Positions 23,001 through 36,400 of a stretch of 64,000 nucleotides of DNA are shown piece after piece. The DNA comes from Owenia fusiformis. Lineage: Eukaryota; Annelida; Polychaeta; Sabellida; Oweniidae. The stretch lies in contig CAIIXF020000007.1 of the NCBI GenBank assembly GCA_903813345.2, forward strand, positions 10,979,730-11,043,729, written 5' to 3'. Numbering within the stretch: position 1 is the first letter of the stretch; the number at the start of each line of letters is the position of its first letter. The translations under genes and the position numbers were made by a program. The notes under the pieces are model-generated. The model made no database searches, was not told the origin of the DNA, and worked only from the letters and a program-made list of their open reading frames with translations.

Positions 23001-26000
23001 AAAACAGAATGAGATATTTGTTTTATTCTTCTGTATAGATTTTTCCTTTGAGAAACAGGATTATGACGAACTCACAGACGGAGAATATAATTTAATATTT
23101 CCTAGTCACGTGTACAGCCGAAGATTATCTTATTTCTGAGCTACGTGTAGGACAGACTAATTGCTACCGACCAATCAGAGAGTGAGGAACATGACAGTGA
23201 TATAATAAAATGTATTATTGCTCCAACTATGAAGAGTAGGAACACTGCACATTTATCCAGTCATCAAACAGTTATTTTGGGCCAAGTTATCTTTCAGTTT
23301 GTAACAAAATGTAACATAATTAGATTATGACCACTACACACTTTTACAATAAAAATAATTTTGATCTTCCCAGAATGAAAAAATATATGTTATTAATATT
23401 GACAAATACCATTACATACCTGATAATTGCCTGACCTCAGACAGTTGGCTGAATCTGACTGATCTGGTCTTCCCCAAGTTATCTGAAAATGTGACACACA
23501 TACACATTTAATACACTGTACTTATTTTGTTAAAAGAATGGGACACACATACAGATTTCATACACTGTACTTATTGTAAAACAAATGGGACACACATTCA
23601 CCTTTAATTCACTGTACATATTGTTAAACAAATGGGACACATATTCACCTTTAATTCACTGTACATATGGTTAAACAAATTGGACGCACATACACTGTTA
23701 ATACACTGTACTTATTGTTAAACAAATGGGACACACATTCACCTTTAATTCACTGTACATATGGTTAAACAAATTGGACGCACATACACTGTTAATACAC
23801 TGTACTTATTGTAAAACAAATGGGACACACATTCACCTTTAATTCACTGTACATATTGTTAAACAAATGGGACACATATTCACCTTTAATTCACTGTACA
23901 TATGGTTAAACAAATTGGACGCACATACACTGTTAATTCACTGTACATATTGTAAAACAAATGGGACACACATTCAGCTTTAATTCACTGCACCTCATGT
24001 TAAACAAATGGGACACACATACACCTTTAATTCACTGTACATATGGTTAAACAAATGGGACACACATTCAACTTTAATTCACTGTACATATGGTTAAACA
24101 AATAGGACACAAATTCACCTTTAATTCACTGTACATATTGTTAAACAAATGGGACACACATACACCTTTAATACACTGTACTTATTGTTAAACAAATGGG
24201 ACACACATTCACCTTTAATTCACTGTACATATTGTTAAACAAATGGGGCGCACATACACCTTTAATACACTGTACTTATTGTTAAACAAATGGGACACAC
24301 ATTCACCTTTAATTCACTGTACATATTGTTCAACAAATGGGACACACATTCACCTTTAATTCACTGTACATATGGTTAAACAAATGGGACACACATACAC
24401 CTTTAATACACTGTACATATGGTTAAACAAATGGGACACACATACACCTTTAATACACTGTACTTACTGTTAAACAAATGGGACACACACACATTTAATA
24501 CACTGCACTTATTGTTAAACAAATACATACACTGTATTTATAGTTATTGTTAGATCCTCAATCTAAATACACATTTGAGATTCTTCAGAGTTGTGGAATT
24601 GTCCATAGTACTATATGGCATCACCCTTTTAGAGCTTGGCACATGCTATTTTATTTACTTCATACATCGTGTCATTTACTTTGTCAAACAATTACATAGA
24701 CTAGAAAGAGTTCATTACATAATCTCCATCTAAAATGCTTTAATGATTTGCTATGCATAGTGTATAAAATAGAATATATTGCACTGCATGAAATATAGGT
24801 TGCTTCATTGGCCCTACCTTTATCAATATAGGATAAACAAAGGAGGGGAATAAATATATTCTAAATCCAATATGCCTATATTGACAACTATTTTATGATT
24901 GTTTATTGTTGTTATTTACATCAAATAGACTATGTATGTGTGGCAAAGAGATAGCAGAGAGGTAAATAGTTCAAACGGTATCTGATAAAAATTTATTATT
25001 TACTGAGGTTGAAGTGTAAACATAACATATGCACTACAATCAGCCAGTGAGATAATTATAAGGTTTGAAACTGTGTACACTATATAATCAATTGCATAGA
25101 TTTATCAAAATATTTCACATAGTCTATACTTAAGAAAAACTAATTTTACATATTCATTTATTAGTGTAATGCCTTGGTCACATTTGCTCTGATTTTCACT
25201 ACGGCACCCCGAAGATTGAGTAATTTGTTCAGAAATGTATTCAATTTTGAACAAAATACTCAATTGGCCGGGCGCCGATTTTCGCAGCAAATGTGACCCA
25301 GGCATAAGCCGATGACTTACTTGTGATATCATCAGATTCATTTCCGCTGCTTTTATCATCAAATGCAGTAGGTACATACATGGGGTCACTCTGTAAACAC
25401 ATGATTATATTTAACTTGATTTTTAAACGCAATTCAAAATGCTATCGGGCAAGGTCAGTTTGACATTTCATTTGTGTAATTTTATAATTGTCCAAATAAA
25501 TCATTGAAGTTAAATGTTATGTGAAATTTAAACATTATTTACTCAAAAATAATTGTTTTACTTATTATAGGAGAAGATGCCATGAATAACTTTAGATAAA
25601 ACTATTCAAAATGAAAGATTATTACTTCAAACTGAATTATCTGATACGGCAAAAGCACAAACAAATCAATTTATATACCTCTTAACTTGTATAAATCAAG
25701 ATTGCATCAAGGTTGCAAAATATATTAGTGATGCCTTCCGAATTTTAGAAAGCAATACTTAATTTAGAAAGGCTAATTCCTGCTGCGCAAAAAAGCATTT
25801 TGTAGTAAGACATATTTTACATTTTACAGTATTAAGCATATATTATATGTAGTATATAGTAGTCTAGTGTTAAATCATATATATTCTTTTTGTGTACTGC
25901 ACTTTCTTGTACCTGACCCTCAGGGGTGTGAATGTACTCAATAAATATTCTATTCTATATTATCAAGAGACATGTTGAAATGTCTTTCTTGTGATTATCA

Positions 26001-27446
26001 CTCTTAAACAAGAAGCACTTTATCTTAGTATTTTACTTCCTCTATAATGACTCATAAACATGTGGTTGATCAATTGTAAATATTTTGCTTACCAATAATT
26101 TTTCAGTCTCTATTTTGTCATCACTGTCTGATCCATTCTAGGAAAAAAGAACATAAATTATGATTAATACTAGAATATGATATAGTTCCATGTTCTGAGC
26201 AAGATAGAATTGGTTCCTGCATAGGAGGTTTACCTGTTATAAAGCATTCTTTAAATAAATGTCCTCTTAAATATTAAATACATAATTAAAAGTGAAATAA
26301 ATAAAAAAAACAGAAATGTTTTACATCCTCAATGACTTGAAATGATGACATGCGTTGTAGCTTTCACTAATGTCTTGATAGACCTGGTGTTCTGTTGCAA
26401 GAGAAACACTGAAGATTTCATTTTGTCATTCATTGTAATTTTCATTATGACATTTATAGGAGAGAGGTATTTAATTGACAACAATGAAGAAAACTTGAAT
26501 GTTTTATTTATGTTTGTAATATTTCCTACATATTTCAAAATCCCAGATAATGTCAATGCAACAAAAATATAACCCAAGTAGGTTATGGCCTACATCTTTT
26601 ATTTACTATAGTACTATTGGTATTACATTCAGGGTTTATCTAGAGGGAGATATATACAGTACATACCAGGTGTGCCTTGCGACATTGTTGTATCCATGGT
26701 CTCCAAAACAAGAATCCTAGCAAGAACACTACAAACATTGACGTCTTTAGGAATGTACTGAAGTATGGTTTGTCATAATGTTCGTCCTTGAAGATGTACT
26801 GAAATAAATCATATATGTTTAAAAAAAAATTATATTTTGAACTGGCAATGGCTTGTAGTTCAAAATAATGTCATGTCTGACTGTAAATGCTATATCAAGT
26901 ATATTTCCATGTTAGAATATTTGTTCTTTACCTTTATTAAAGGTGCTACAAATAGTGCAGGGGGGCCATTCAACGATCATCGACAAGTGTCAAAATATAT
27001 TTAGGTTTGGATATTTCATCAAGACTAACATATATTTTCATTATCTACAAAGAAACCCTCTGGATGAACATTATTTCAGCTGATATTCCTCTTGAAACAT
27101 GATGGATCTTAAAAATCTATAAGTGGGACTCCCTTTATAGAAGCTTTGAATTGAATTTACACTTCTTAATGCTGAAATTGATAGTTTATACATACATTTT
27201 ATGAAAATAGGAATGTCAAAGAAGGTATTAAGCCAAATATTGACCTGATAGCTCAGAAAAGATAAAAAATTTCGAATTTTCTCTCTACAGTCCTTATTGC
27301 CCCTTTAAAGTCACCAGTTTTAACTAAATTAAGTGGCTCACCTCAGTCAGCTCAGACGATGCCACCCATATTAGATCTACCACTAGAAGTACAAAGATCC
27401 CAAGTACAAGTCGCTGAGTCCGCGTCAGATTCACCAAACCAAACAT
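20029..27446 (-). CDS. SLC35F5: solute carrier family 35 member F5-like transporter
   Basis: Twelve exons, read from the ATG at 27446: 27446-27342, 26798-26667, 26137-26093, 25390-25321, 23482-23420, 22865-22729, 22447-22278, 21792-21620, 21175-21016, 20793-20703, 20449-20292, 20098-20029 (TAG). All phases join, giving 457 residues against 523 in human. Diagnostic stretches include [34 protein letters not shown]-like [52 protein letters not shown] and [18 protein letters not shown]. It belongs to the drug/metabolite transporter superfamily with about ten membrane helices, the SLC35 nucleotide-sugar transporter relatives; the substrate of F5 is poorly defined. The tail EQSESLIG matches the human C-terminal EQCESLI. 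One intron carries a 1-kb minisatellite and two others carry dispersed repeats. The E6 acceptor ends in AAG, slightly unusual. Confidence 0.95.
21360..21505. repeat. dispersed repeat, copy 2 (SLC35F5 intron)
   Basis: Shares gccaactgccgtcacaaaaa and aacaatatgtcacca with the copy at 520-668. It lies in the intron between 21620 and 21175. Confidence 0.55.
22080..22235. repeat. dispersed repeat, copy 3 (SLC35F5 intron)
   Basis: A more diverged copy with acagacgccaaccactaacc and gccacaaaaatgg, in the intron between 22278 and 21792. Confidence 0.45.
23493..24546. repeat. 47-bp minisatellite, about 22 units
   Basis: The unit (roughly gttaaacaaatgggacacac plus attcacctttaattcactg and tacatatt) repeats about every 47 bases across about 1 kb in the SLC35F5-like intron between 25321 and 23482. 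Variants such as attggacgcac recur at intervals of two and three units, suggesting higher-order block copying. Confidence 0.9.
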
Positions 27447-28697
27447 ACTGCTCAACCAGGCTTAAGTCCCCTTGCTGAAGAGAGGTGTTCTAACACGTTA
27501 CAGCCTACTGGTTGCTGTCACTATATACTGTCTTGATGGCGTGACAGTTGCAGATTTAAGTCACTCTTCAAAGGATTTACTCGTCAAAGCTTATTTAATC
27601 ATGTTGAAAAACTGAAAATAGTCAAATTGAAATTATTTTAATAATTTTCCACCTGTTTATTGAAATAAAGCAAAGGCAATAAAATTTAACTTTTTTCACT
27701 AATACATGTAGTTTTACTGTAAATGTAGATACTGGTACATGAACAAACTAATGAATCATGCATTCTAGTATGCCAGTTTTGATTAATTAATAATTAGTTT
27801 CCTTAAAATTAAATTATGCAGGTTATACTGCCAAGATCGCATTCTTGAAAATTGAAAGTCAAAACAGAATTTTGGAACTGAGACGGTATGCCATACATCT
27901 TCTTTAAAGTGTACAGACATTAGACAAGTCTATAAGAATGAAGATTTCACAGAAAGCAACTGGCTATTCACATTACAACCGAATGGCTTATTTTGCCAAT
28001 AATGGCAGTATTAGCACCTAATTTGACTATCCTACACTGCTAAATTACATGTGTTCACCTACTGTCATACAATGTTCTCCCATATTACTATTGACAAGTG
28101 CTGAAAAAGATATTTCATCATATTTATGGTCATTCCGACCATGCCCATTATGACCGTGGTCATATAAATGATATTTGAAACTGGTAAAACTGACTAGAGG
28201 TCAAAATAGAACTCCTTAAATGTATCTTAGTTGAAAAAGTTTAGAATTTTATGACTAAGCAGAGTGAGACCTTAATGTACCTTGACTCACAGTCGGACAA
28301 TTCTATCATGGGCTTTCTTGAAACCACACAATTCTTTACTGAAAATTCCTCTACCATGAAATTTTTAGATCATTTAACATTCTTATGATTTTGTTAGATT
28401 TTGTATCCAAGCATAAGGCCTTACTATTATGAACTCAACATCACAATAATGAACCCAATAACATGGAAAATGTCACCCTTTGTCCTTGTTACAGACACCA
28501 ACCGCTGAATGCTGAATAACATCCCCCATTCTTACAAAAAAGAAAAAAGCAATTTTGTAAAATTTGTTGAAAAATATTGTTTGGCTGCGTTCCACAATGT
28601 AACCTAGCAGGATGGATGACAGAGAACAAACTGCTAAGTAGACACATGGTAACATTTCATTATTTCATTATTTTAACCATATGAACTTCTCACTATA

Positions 28698-29086
28698 GTA
28701 AAATTTTAAATGTTTGTGAGTACAGTACTTTGAATTTAAAAAATATGCAATCAAATGACCAAATTGAAACAGTTTATGTAAAAATAGAAACATTTATATA
28801 TATCCTAACTTTTGTATATTTTAGTTTGTTTTGTAGTTTAGCTATCATATTTGTGTCCTCTTATATTTTGATACTTCTCTGCCATGTTATTTTCGGAAAA
28901 ATTAACATGGCTGAAACTCCCTAAATTACAGAAGGCCACAGCTTTGCTGCACATTATACATTACTATCTGAAATATACAAAAGTTAGGATAAATATAAAC
29001 ATAAACATTTACATAAACTGTTTCAATGTGGTCATTTGAGTGCTTATTTTTTAAATTCAAAGTACTCACAACATTTACAATTTTAC
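28698..29086. mobile_element. foldback element 1
   Basis: Arms 28698-28824 and 28968-29086 are inverted copies with roughly 90 percent identity by eye, ending inside with tttgtatatttcag-like sequence. The core 28825-28967 is homologous, in inverted orientation, to the core of the element at 30484-30872 (shared gccatgttaat and aaaataacatggcagagaa). Confidence 0.75.
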
Positions 29087-29399
29087 TGTAGAATAAGTGT
29101 TTTATCTTTATAGAGTGATTTTCAAGCAATTTCTGAAGCTGAAGCTTTGTCTATGTCAATAATCTGCAAAAGGCTAATAAGCCCATATATAGCAGATATA
29201 TAATTTAACAGTGATAGAATTTGAATAGAATATGTATATATGCTTTATGTTGAAATACCCTGGGGTGACTGTCAGGCTACCGCGTTGACATCACCCCTCT
29301 TTACCAGTAGTGCAGGCTTGTTGCTGTGCACTGGAAACCTTTTACATTAAAACATAGATCTATATTAAAAACACACCTATTTAATTGCAGTTATTGACA

Positions 29400-29770
29400 T
29401 AGTATGATGATTTAAAACTACTTAGACTGTCACAGTCAAAGATGTCACCAGGTAGAGGGTTCCATTTAGCTATTGTCCTAGGGAAATAGCTGAATTTGTA
29501 TGCATCCGTTCTAGTTGATGGTTGTATGAGCATAGAAGGATGATACAACCTAGTGTTGGTATTGATCTGTTGGCGGAAGTATGGAGGTACGTCGATGGCT
29601 GCTAGGTTCTGCTTTCCTTTGTAGAAAAGGAAACTCTAGAGCAGCAACTCGACGCTCCTTCAGTGGCTCCCACTGTAGACCTTGAAGAGCTTTGGTGACG
29701 CAGCCTGGTTCCCTTGAGTGACATTTGGTTACAAACCTGGCTGCTCTTCTCTGTACATGTTAACCCGTAG
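29400..29770 (-). pseudogene. LINE reverse transcriptase C-terminal fragment
   Basis: On the minus strand one frame reads RRAARFVTKCHSREP followed by LQWEPLKERRVAALEF; after a frame change another reads AAIDVPPYF and TDAYKFSYFPRTIAKWNPLP. These are the conserved C-terminal motifs of CR1/L2/jockey-type LINE polymerases (RRAARFV, then SFFPRTIxxWNxLP). The frame break and the truncated 5' end show it is a dead fragment. Confidence 0.75.
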
Positions 29771-30483
29771 CTTTCTGATTTATTTTGAAGTTCAATGAAG
29801 TTCAAGTTCAAATCAATTTGATTTTGAACTGGGAGTGGAATTCGAATTGATTTACAATGTAAAATGTGTCACACTAAATCTAGCATACACTTTCTCAAAT
29901 GAAATATATGTATTCGAATATAACTGATTGTTTTCAACAGAAATTCGTTAATAACTTCGACAATCCAAAATGTCTACTAAACAAGTACATACCTAATATA
30001 ACCACAAATATTGAAGGAATTTCACACACCCATTTCCGTGTTTTCATTTTTTCAAGTCTCGCATATTGCGTTGATAAACGAGATTCAATATAGTCTCGTA
30101 TTTTTTTCTTTAAATACATTAGTGGCTCTTCATCAATCCATCTACGGCAATTTTATTCATTGTATGAGATTTAACAATACGAAAATTATATCCATAAAGA
30201 ATAATACGATTAGATATCTTCTCAATATGTTTTCCATTTTGCAGAATTTTCGAATTAATTCATCACGTGACCAAAATTTGGGGGAATTCCAAATTTACAG
30301 AATTTTCAATTTTAAAAAATAAAATGCTATTTTATCATTTTAATGCGAAATGTTAAGCTTATCGACCACTGGAATCATTGGAATACCATTGTTTGTTATT
30401 CTATATTTGATTTACAGAAGAATGCCTAAGGCAGGGAGTCCACTTTTTAGATTAGGGTGAGAAATTAATTATTTTAGACCTAA

Positions 30484-30872
30484 AGTCCATTTCACTGCTT
30501 CAGTTCGTCAGTAGAACGGCAAAAATAAGAAATTGGGAGACCATTGTGCAATAATATATGGAAAAGTATATTCATAATGTACATGAATGACATTTGTATA
30601 TTTCAGATTTTTTAGTTTTTTGTGCAATAAGCCTGTGTCGTCTTGTAATTTGAAGAATTTCAGCCATGTTAATCTTATTGAAAATAACATGGCAGAGAAA
30701 CATCCAAATATAAGAGGCCACACACTTTATAAGCCAAACTAGAAGCAATCCAAGATATACAAATGTCATTCATGTACATTATGAATATACTTTTCCATAT
30801 ATAATTGCACAATGGTCTCCCAATTTCTTATTTTTGCCGTTCTACTGACGAACTGAAGCAGTGAAATGGACT
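30484..30872. mobile_element. foldback element 2
   Basis: Arms 30484-30606 and 30755-30872 are almost perfect inverted copies (one or two differences). The arms do not resemble those of the element at 28698-29086, but the core 30607-30754 does, in the opposite orientation. Confidence 0.8.
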
Positions 30873-33437
30873 CTAAGCTTACTCCTTGTGTTAAAAAGGC
30901 AAGAGCGTAACTTCGACATATAAGTGTTACCTGATGAAAGGGACCCTCGCGTGCCTTCCAAATGGTAGTTAACGAACTCCTATGTAACTACATCAGCTTA
31001 TCTTTCCGTCCCATCAAGATTCAACAATAAGTACAGTTATACAAGAAATGTAAACGAACTGAAAAAATTCCCAAAAATGTTCCGAGTGGCTTGTCATTTC
31101 CGGAAGTTATGATACGTTATAATACCGAACATGTGGGAAAATGGAATGTTTGTTCATTCATTTAACCATGGGCTTTCAACTAGAAGGGTAGGCAACTTCC
31201 CATATTTCATACATAAACATTGCCTTTGGGTTTTCAAAATTGGAGAATGAACACATTCCAAGAAAATCTTATTTTGTACTTTTTATTGATGATTAAAAGA
31301 AATAACTCAAAAATAAAAACATGATCTTCTACATACATCTTGATGATTTAATAAAAATTGGAATTCATCATAATTATGACAATACAGAAAGTGAACATTC
31401 TCCCACAAATTATGTTTTTATTGGAATGTGTTCTTGAATAATTACCCACAATGCAATACTCAAAGAGAACATCTTGATAACTCTTATTCTTATTGGTCTC
31501 TTCTGTTTACTTTTACATGATATTGAATATATTTTATGCTTAAATCATATTAAAAATTGATTTTTATTCAAAATAATACTAAAACATATACATTTATCTA
31601 ATACTTTTTGAAATATTGCCATAAAAGGGAAGCATGGCATTGTTCATTTTGAAGGTCTCATGTTATTGCCAATAAAGAAATAGAGGCGTGAAAACTTGAA
31701 ATTTTTTCTGACGATGTGTCTAACCCTCCTTTGGACATAAAGTCCAGAGCTGAATATATTAGCACATGTTGATGATTGGTAAGTAAAAACAATCTATCCT
31801 TATAATGTAACATATTTTCTATAGTTTAGTGAATTTCGGTCACGAACCATTCGGAAACAACGGTTAAAACAAAGATTGTCCGCGTCCGTTTTGATTGCGT
31901 TAACGAGAAACCAACGGGGTCTTCTCATTTGCATAATCAGGTCACCTTACACTGCGCTATAGAGCTGGGTAAGGGGGGTAATACTGACTGACAGAAAACA
32001 CAATCGCCACTTCGAGTACATTTCCCTGTTTATTCTGTTCGATTAACCCTTATTTACATATCATATATTTAAGTTAATCAATTATGTAGCTAATGATTTG
32101 AACGGATTATATATATATATCTTTTATTGACTCTTTAGATGTCATGACCTGACATATTAGTCATTACAAAATGAAATTTCACAAAACTACACTACACTAC
32201 ACTAATATATACAATTTATACAAAAAACTTGTTATTTACATATGTTATAATATACTTTAGGTGTGATGCATCCAAAATGTTAATCTCCAGGCAAGTTTAA
32301 GTTTTTGAATGATTTTGTAATAAAACTTCCAACTTGCTTTTGCACATATTTATCTTTTGAAGATTGCAATGCCATAGAATAAAATAACCGCAAAAAGGTA
32401 CAGAAAAAGGTACCTAGGTCTGAGAAATCCTACCCCTCTATACACCATTGTCTAATGCAGACCAAACAATGCCCCGGATGTTGTCCCATTTCTCGTTTCG
32501 TTTGGTACACAACTAAGCCCCGGGTATTAAATACGCCCTTGCATTATGTTGATATTTTTAGAAATCGTTTTTTATGAAATGCCGATACAGTAAAAATCCG
32601 AACGGCGAAAAAAAGCGAATGTATTCCATTCGGTCTTTGCACGCAATTGCCGTACATGTCACGCATTTGGTCCGAAATATGTGTATATATCACGCATTCG
32701 TTTCAAAAATATTTACACCTACCCCCCATTGTCACGGTTATACCAGACTTTCATGATAACACTATCGCTGTCATGGCAGGATCCTTGCAAAACATAAAAA
32801 CACTTATAACATGGTGACGGTTGTGCTGGCATATGTCTTGCAATAGATAGCATGTGGGTCAGGCCAGGAAATCAGTTTTAGTAGCCCTAGTACTACGCTA
32901 CAGACAGTCTACTACTGTACACTAATTATACAGTGTTTCAAATGATTCTTCTGACTACTTTGATTGACATGTGAATATAAGATTTAGCTAAGGAATGATA
33001 CTGTCACTTACAATGTACCTTCCAGAAGTTCAGTTCACATAAACTTTGTAGCATCAACCACTGACTGAGCATAAATTTCATGAAATGTTTAACAGATTTA
33101 CTTTCTTCATGAATTCTGGAAGTTGTGATTTTGAGCAGGCGCAATGCAGCAGGTGCAATCTGCGCAAGATTAGTCTTTTCTGGTTTGTATTTTCGCACAT
33201 GCACGTTTAACAAAGACTTCCTTCCCATCATTCTTGATGTTTTTTGTAACAGATTCAGTTGTATTACCAGTCTTATTGAACACCTCTCTCTAGTGAACAC
33301 CTCTTAGCACATTCTCCATTGACTTCTGTATAAAATTGCCTCCACTGCATGTAGTGAACACCTACCAACAGTGAAGACATTTTTGTGGCTCCATAGGTAC
33401 TGTATACAGGTTTTACTGTAATTGTTTATATTTACAG

Positions 33438-36400
33438 GTATATGCTTTATACAAGAACAAAAGTTGGCTATTTTTACCATAGAAGAGAATTGGCAAAAGC
33501 AAGACAGAAATATGATGATGGACATTCTGTTGCTCAGATGGCAGAATTTGATGGTAATTCATTTATTATCCACCCAAATGAAGATCATGAAGAGACCTTA
33601 AAGAGGCTCTATGCCATAGGATAGTACAATCAAGACCCCTCTGGTCTTGCATATCAAGTTTCACCACATATTCACCCATCTACTTGCCATAGAAAAGGTC
33701 CCGAATCCCCCTCTTTCAGTGAAAATCTTGCGATTGTGCTGGCCGATCTAATCATTTTCGCGGAAATTAATTTAATCTGAAGTTTGAATATACAGGGAAA
33801 GTCCTGTTGTCATTTGATTGGTCGTTAAATTTGTTCATCATGAACCTGATTGGCTGCCTTGTTCAAGGCACTTGTGGGTGCTTGTGTGACTCAATGGGGA
33901 TTCCCCTCACTAGCCGAGGAATCGATTGTGTTTAATTCTGGAGGTTGGTTGTTCTGTTGATTATTTCAATATTTCGGCAATAATATAACCAAAAGTTATT
34001 CTCAAGATATATCCACGGTATGTGAGATATTATATGAGCAATAACAATAGGACATCATTGATTGTCTGAGGGAGAAACCTATGGTATAATGCATCTTTAA
34101 TAAAGCATCTGTCTGTCCATTCATCAGTCTGTATTTCTCTTATTATATGGAGGTAGAGTGAAAAGTTTTTAAATGAAAAAACAAATTGACTCGATGCTTT
34201 TAGAAATAATCTTTATTTTCATGATTAGATAGGCCTATTTGAAATTATAATATCATACTGTTCATCTAAATACATAATTACATCTCAAGATGCCTTCATG
34301 CTTTGTTAACTTTTAAAAGTGATTTCTAGGTAGGGCAAAGGCTTGTATCCATCCTCCTGAAAAGTGATATATCTTTTGTTTTATATCAATGAACTACTGT
34401 ATTGAGTTTTCCAGATTGATTTTTCTATTGATAGATTTGATATTTGAGATCTGATAGGTTATTCTTAATTCAAGTTAAGGGTTTAGTTCTTCATAAAAAA
34501 AAATCACCCACCTGGTTTTATTCATTATTTTAAGAATGCCCTTTTCTCAGAACTTATTGATCATTCAGTGAATATTATTTTTATTTTTTTTTATCATCTT
34601 TCATATTTATTGTAAGCACAAGTCATTTAGATACAATTACAAGGGGCAAAGCGCTGTAAGCATTAGATGTCCCCTTATATAAATAAACAATAAAGTACAA
34701 TATTCATCTTAACCTGGATGTCACCTGTAAATGGTAGAATGCCTTGCAATGAAACAAAAGATAGGAGGGCTGCTGATATCCTGGGGGGGGGGGTAGTATG
34801 TTGAAAAATGGAAACAGGTCATAGGCAGGAAAATATTTAGATTCTGGTTGTGTTTTCAATGAGATAATTCGCGATAATCGTGAATATTATGATATTGCAG
34901 GTTTGCGAATTATTCCTATTCCAATTATAATGGACAACTACTGTTACTTGATAGTAGATGACAGAACACAAACTGGAATCCTTGTTGATCCAGCTGATCC
35001 AGATCTTATCTTGGTGAGTTTTATTCAGCCAGTTTTTATTCATAAACATAGTTTTTCTGTCAGGGTGATAACTCAAATACCAGTTGGCAGATTTGGATCA
35101 AATTTTATAGGGCGATGCACTTTTGTTCTTTTCTTGCAGCCTGTCCTGAAGAAAGAGTCAGTGAACATTGTTGCAGTACTTTGTACACATAAACACTGGT
35201 AAGTATGCTTTTGATTCAATTTACATTAATTTATCACACCCTTGAATCAGTATTTATGAGTACAATACAGTATAGTTAAGCTACTGAAAATTCTGGATAA
35301 AACAATTTTTAAGTTCTTGTCCTATTGATTTCCATGTAATACCAGAACCTGTAAATTATGTAAAAACCCAAACCATCCATTTTGTTAAAGTTATGAAGTA
35401 TAAGACCTCCTCCAGATTATGACAGCTCACATTTTGTAAGGTGTAAAACAGACAGTCCATGGTAAAACACATCTGTTCCTTCAAACCTTAGATAAGGTGG
35501 TTTTTGGAATGATTTCTCTCCAATACATGGTCTAAAGGGTAATGACCCCTGATTGACCCACTTGAACTGTGTGTAAAAATACCATGAACATTTTAGGTTT
35601 ACTGCTCAAATGCAATAAGAATACAGGTTTTATTGTACATGCAATGTGTCACATTTTGCTTCCCTATTTATTTGTTGTATGTTTGTAGGGATCATAGTGG
35701 AGGGAATAGCACATTTAAACGTCTATACAGCAATATAAAGATCTATGGTGGGGCAGTTGATAGAGCACAGGCTGTAACACAGTAAATATATTCAATACAG
35801 AGAAACCTGGATATCTGAACACCTCTCTTATCTTTGATCTTGCATTATTACAGACTTCCATGTTAAAAAAATTGAATGTGAGCACTTATCAATCCAAAAA
35901 CACATGCCTGGTCCCAGTGGTGTTTTGATTAGACAGGTTTATTGTATTTCAATTTTTTATTGATGTGGATACATGTTCATCTTTTCCCTTGATGTATTTC
36001 TCTCAGTCCAAACTTCCAAAGATTAGGGGAAAAATAATGATGAAAAGATGAATATGAAACATCTCAATAGACTGGAATATTTGATTAATCTATATATACA
36101 AGAATATGCCTTGTTTTATACATTATGGGCTGTAAATTAATCTTTTTAATCATGTCAATGAAAGCGTGCGACCCATTTTATTGTTATTATAAATTAAATT
36201 CATGTCAAATCTAAAAGTTTAAATTCTTTCCATAATTTACAATTTTTGAGAGTGAAAAATTTAGGATATGAATGAGTCAATGCTATTATTTCATGAAAGT
36301 TTATGAACAAATGTCTTGACAATTTGTTACTTTCATTGACTTTCACATACATAGTTTTCATTTTATTTCAGTCCTGTTGCAGACGGTGATGTCTTGGATT

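Larger units (their letters stand above)
27447..33437. other. intergenic region between divergent genes
   Basis: Lies between the start of the SLC35F5-like gene and the first identified PNKD-like exon. It should contain both promoters and the missing first exon(s) of the PNKD-like gene, but I could not place these. It contains a LINE fragment and two foldback elements. A somewhat GC-richer stretch near 31840-31990 includes an ATTTGCAT octamer near 31926; its role is unknown. Confidence 0.5.

Noticed and set aside
23493-24546. CRISPR-like array
   Set aside because: Units are contiguous, degenerate and without unique spacers, in an animal intron; this is a minisatellite.
28730-29129. Frames within foldback element 1
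   Set aside because: They are hydrophobic by-products of AT-rich inverted arms, with matching shadows on both strands.
33004-33300. 98-residue minus-strand frame before the PNKD-like gene
   Set aside because: No recognisable domain, no supporting splice structure, and it overlaps aacctgt-type repeat remnants.
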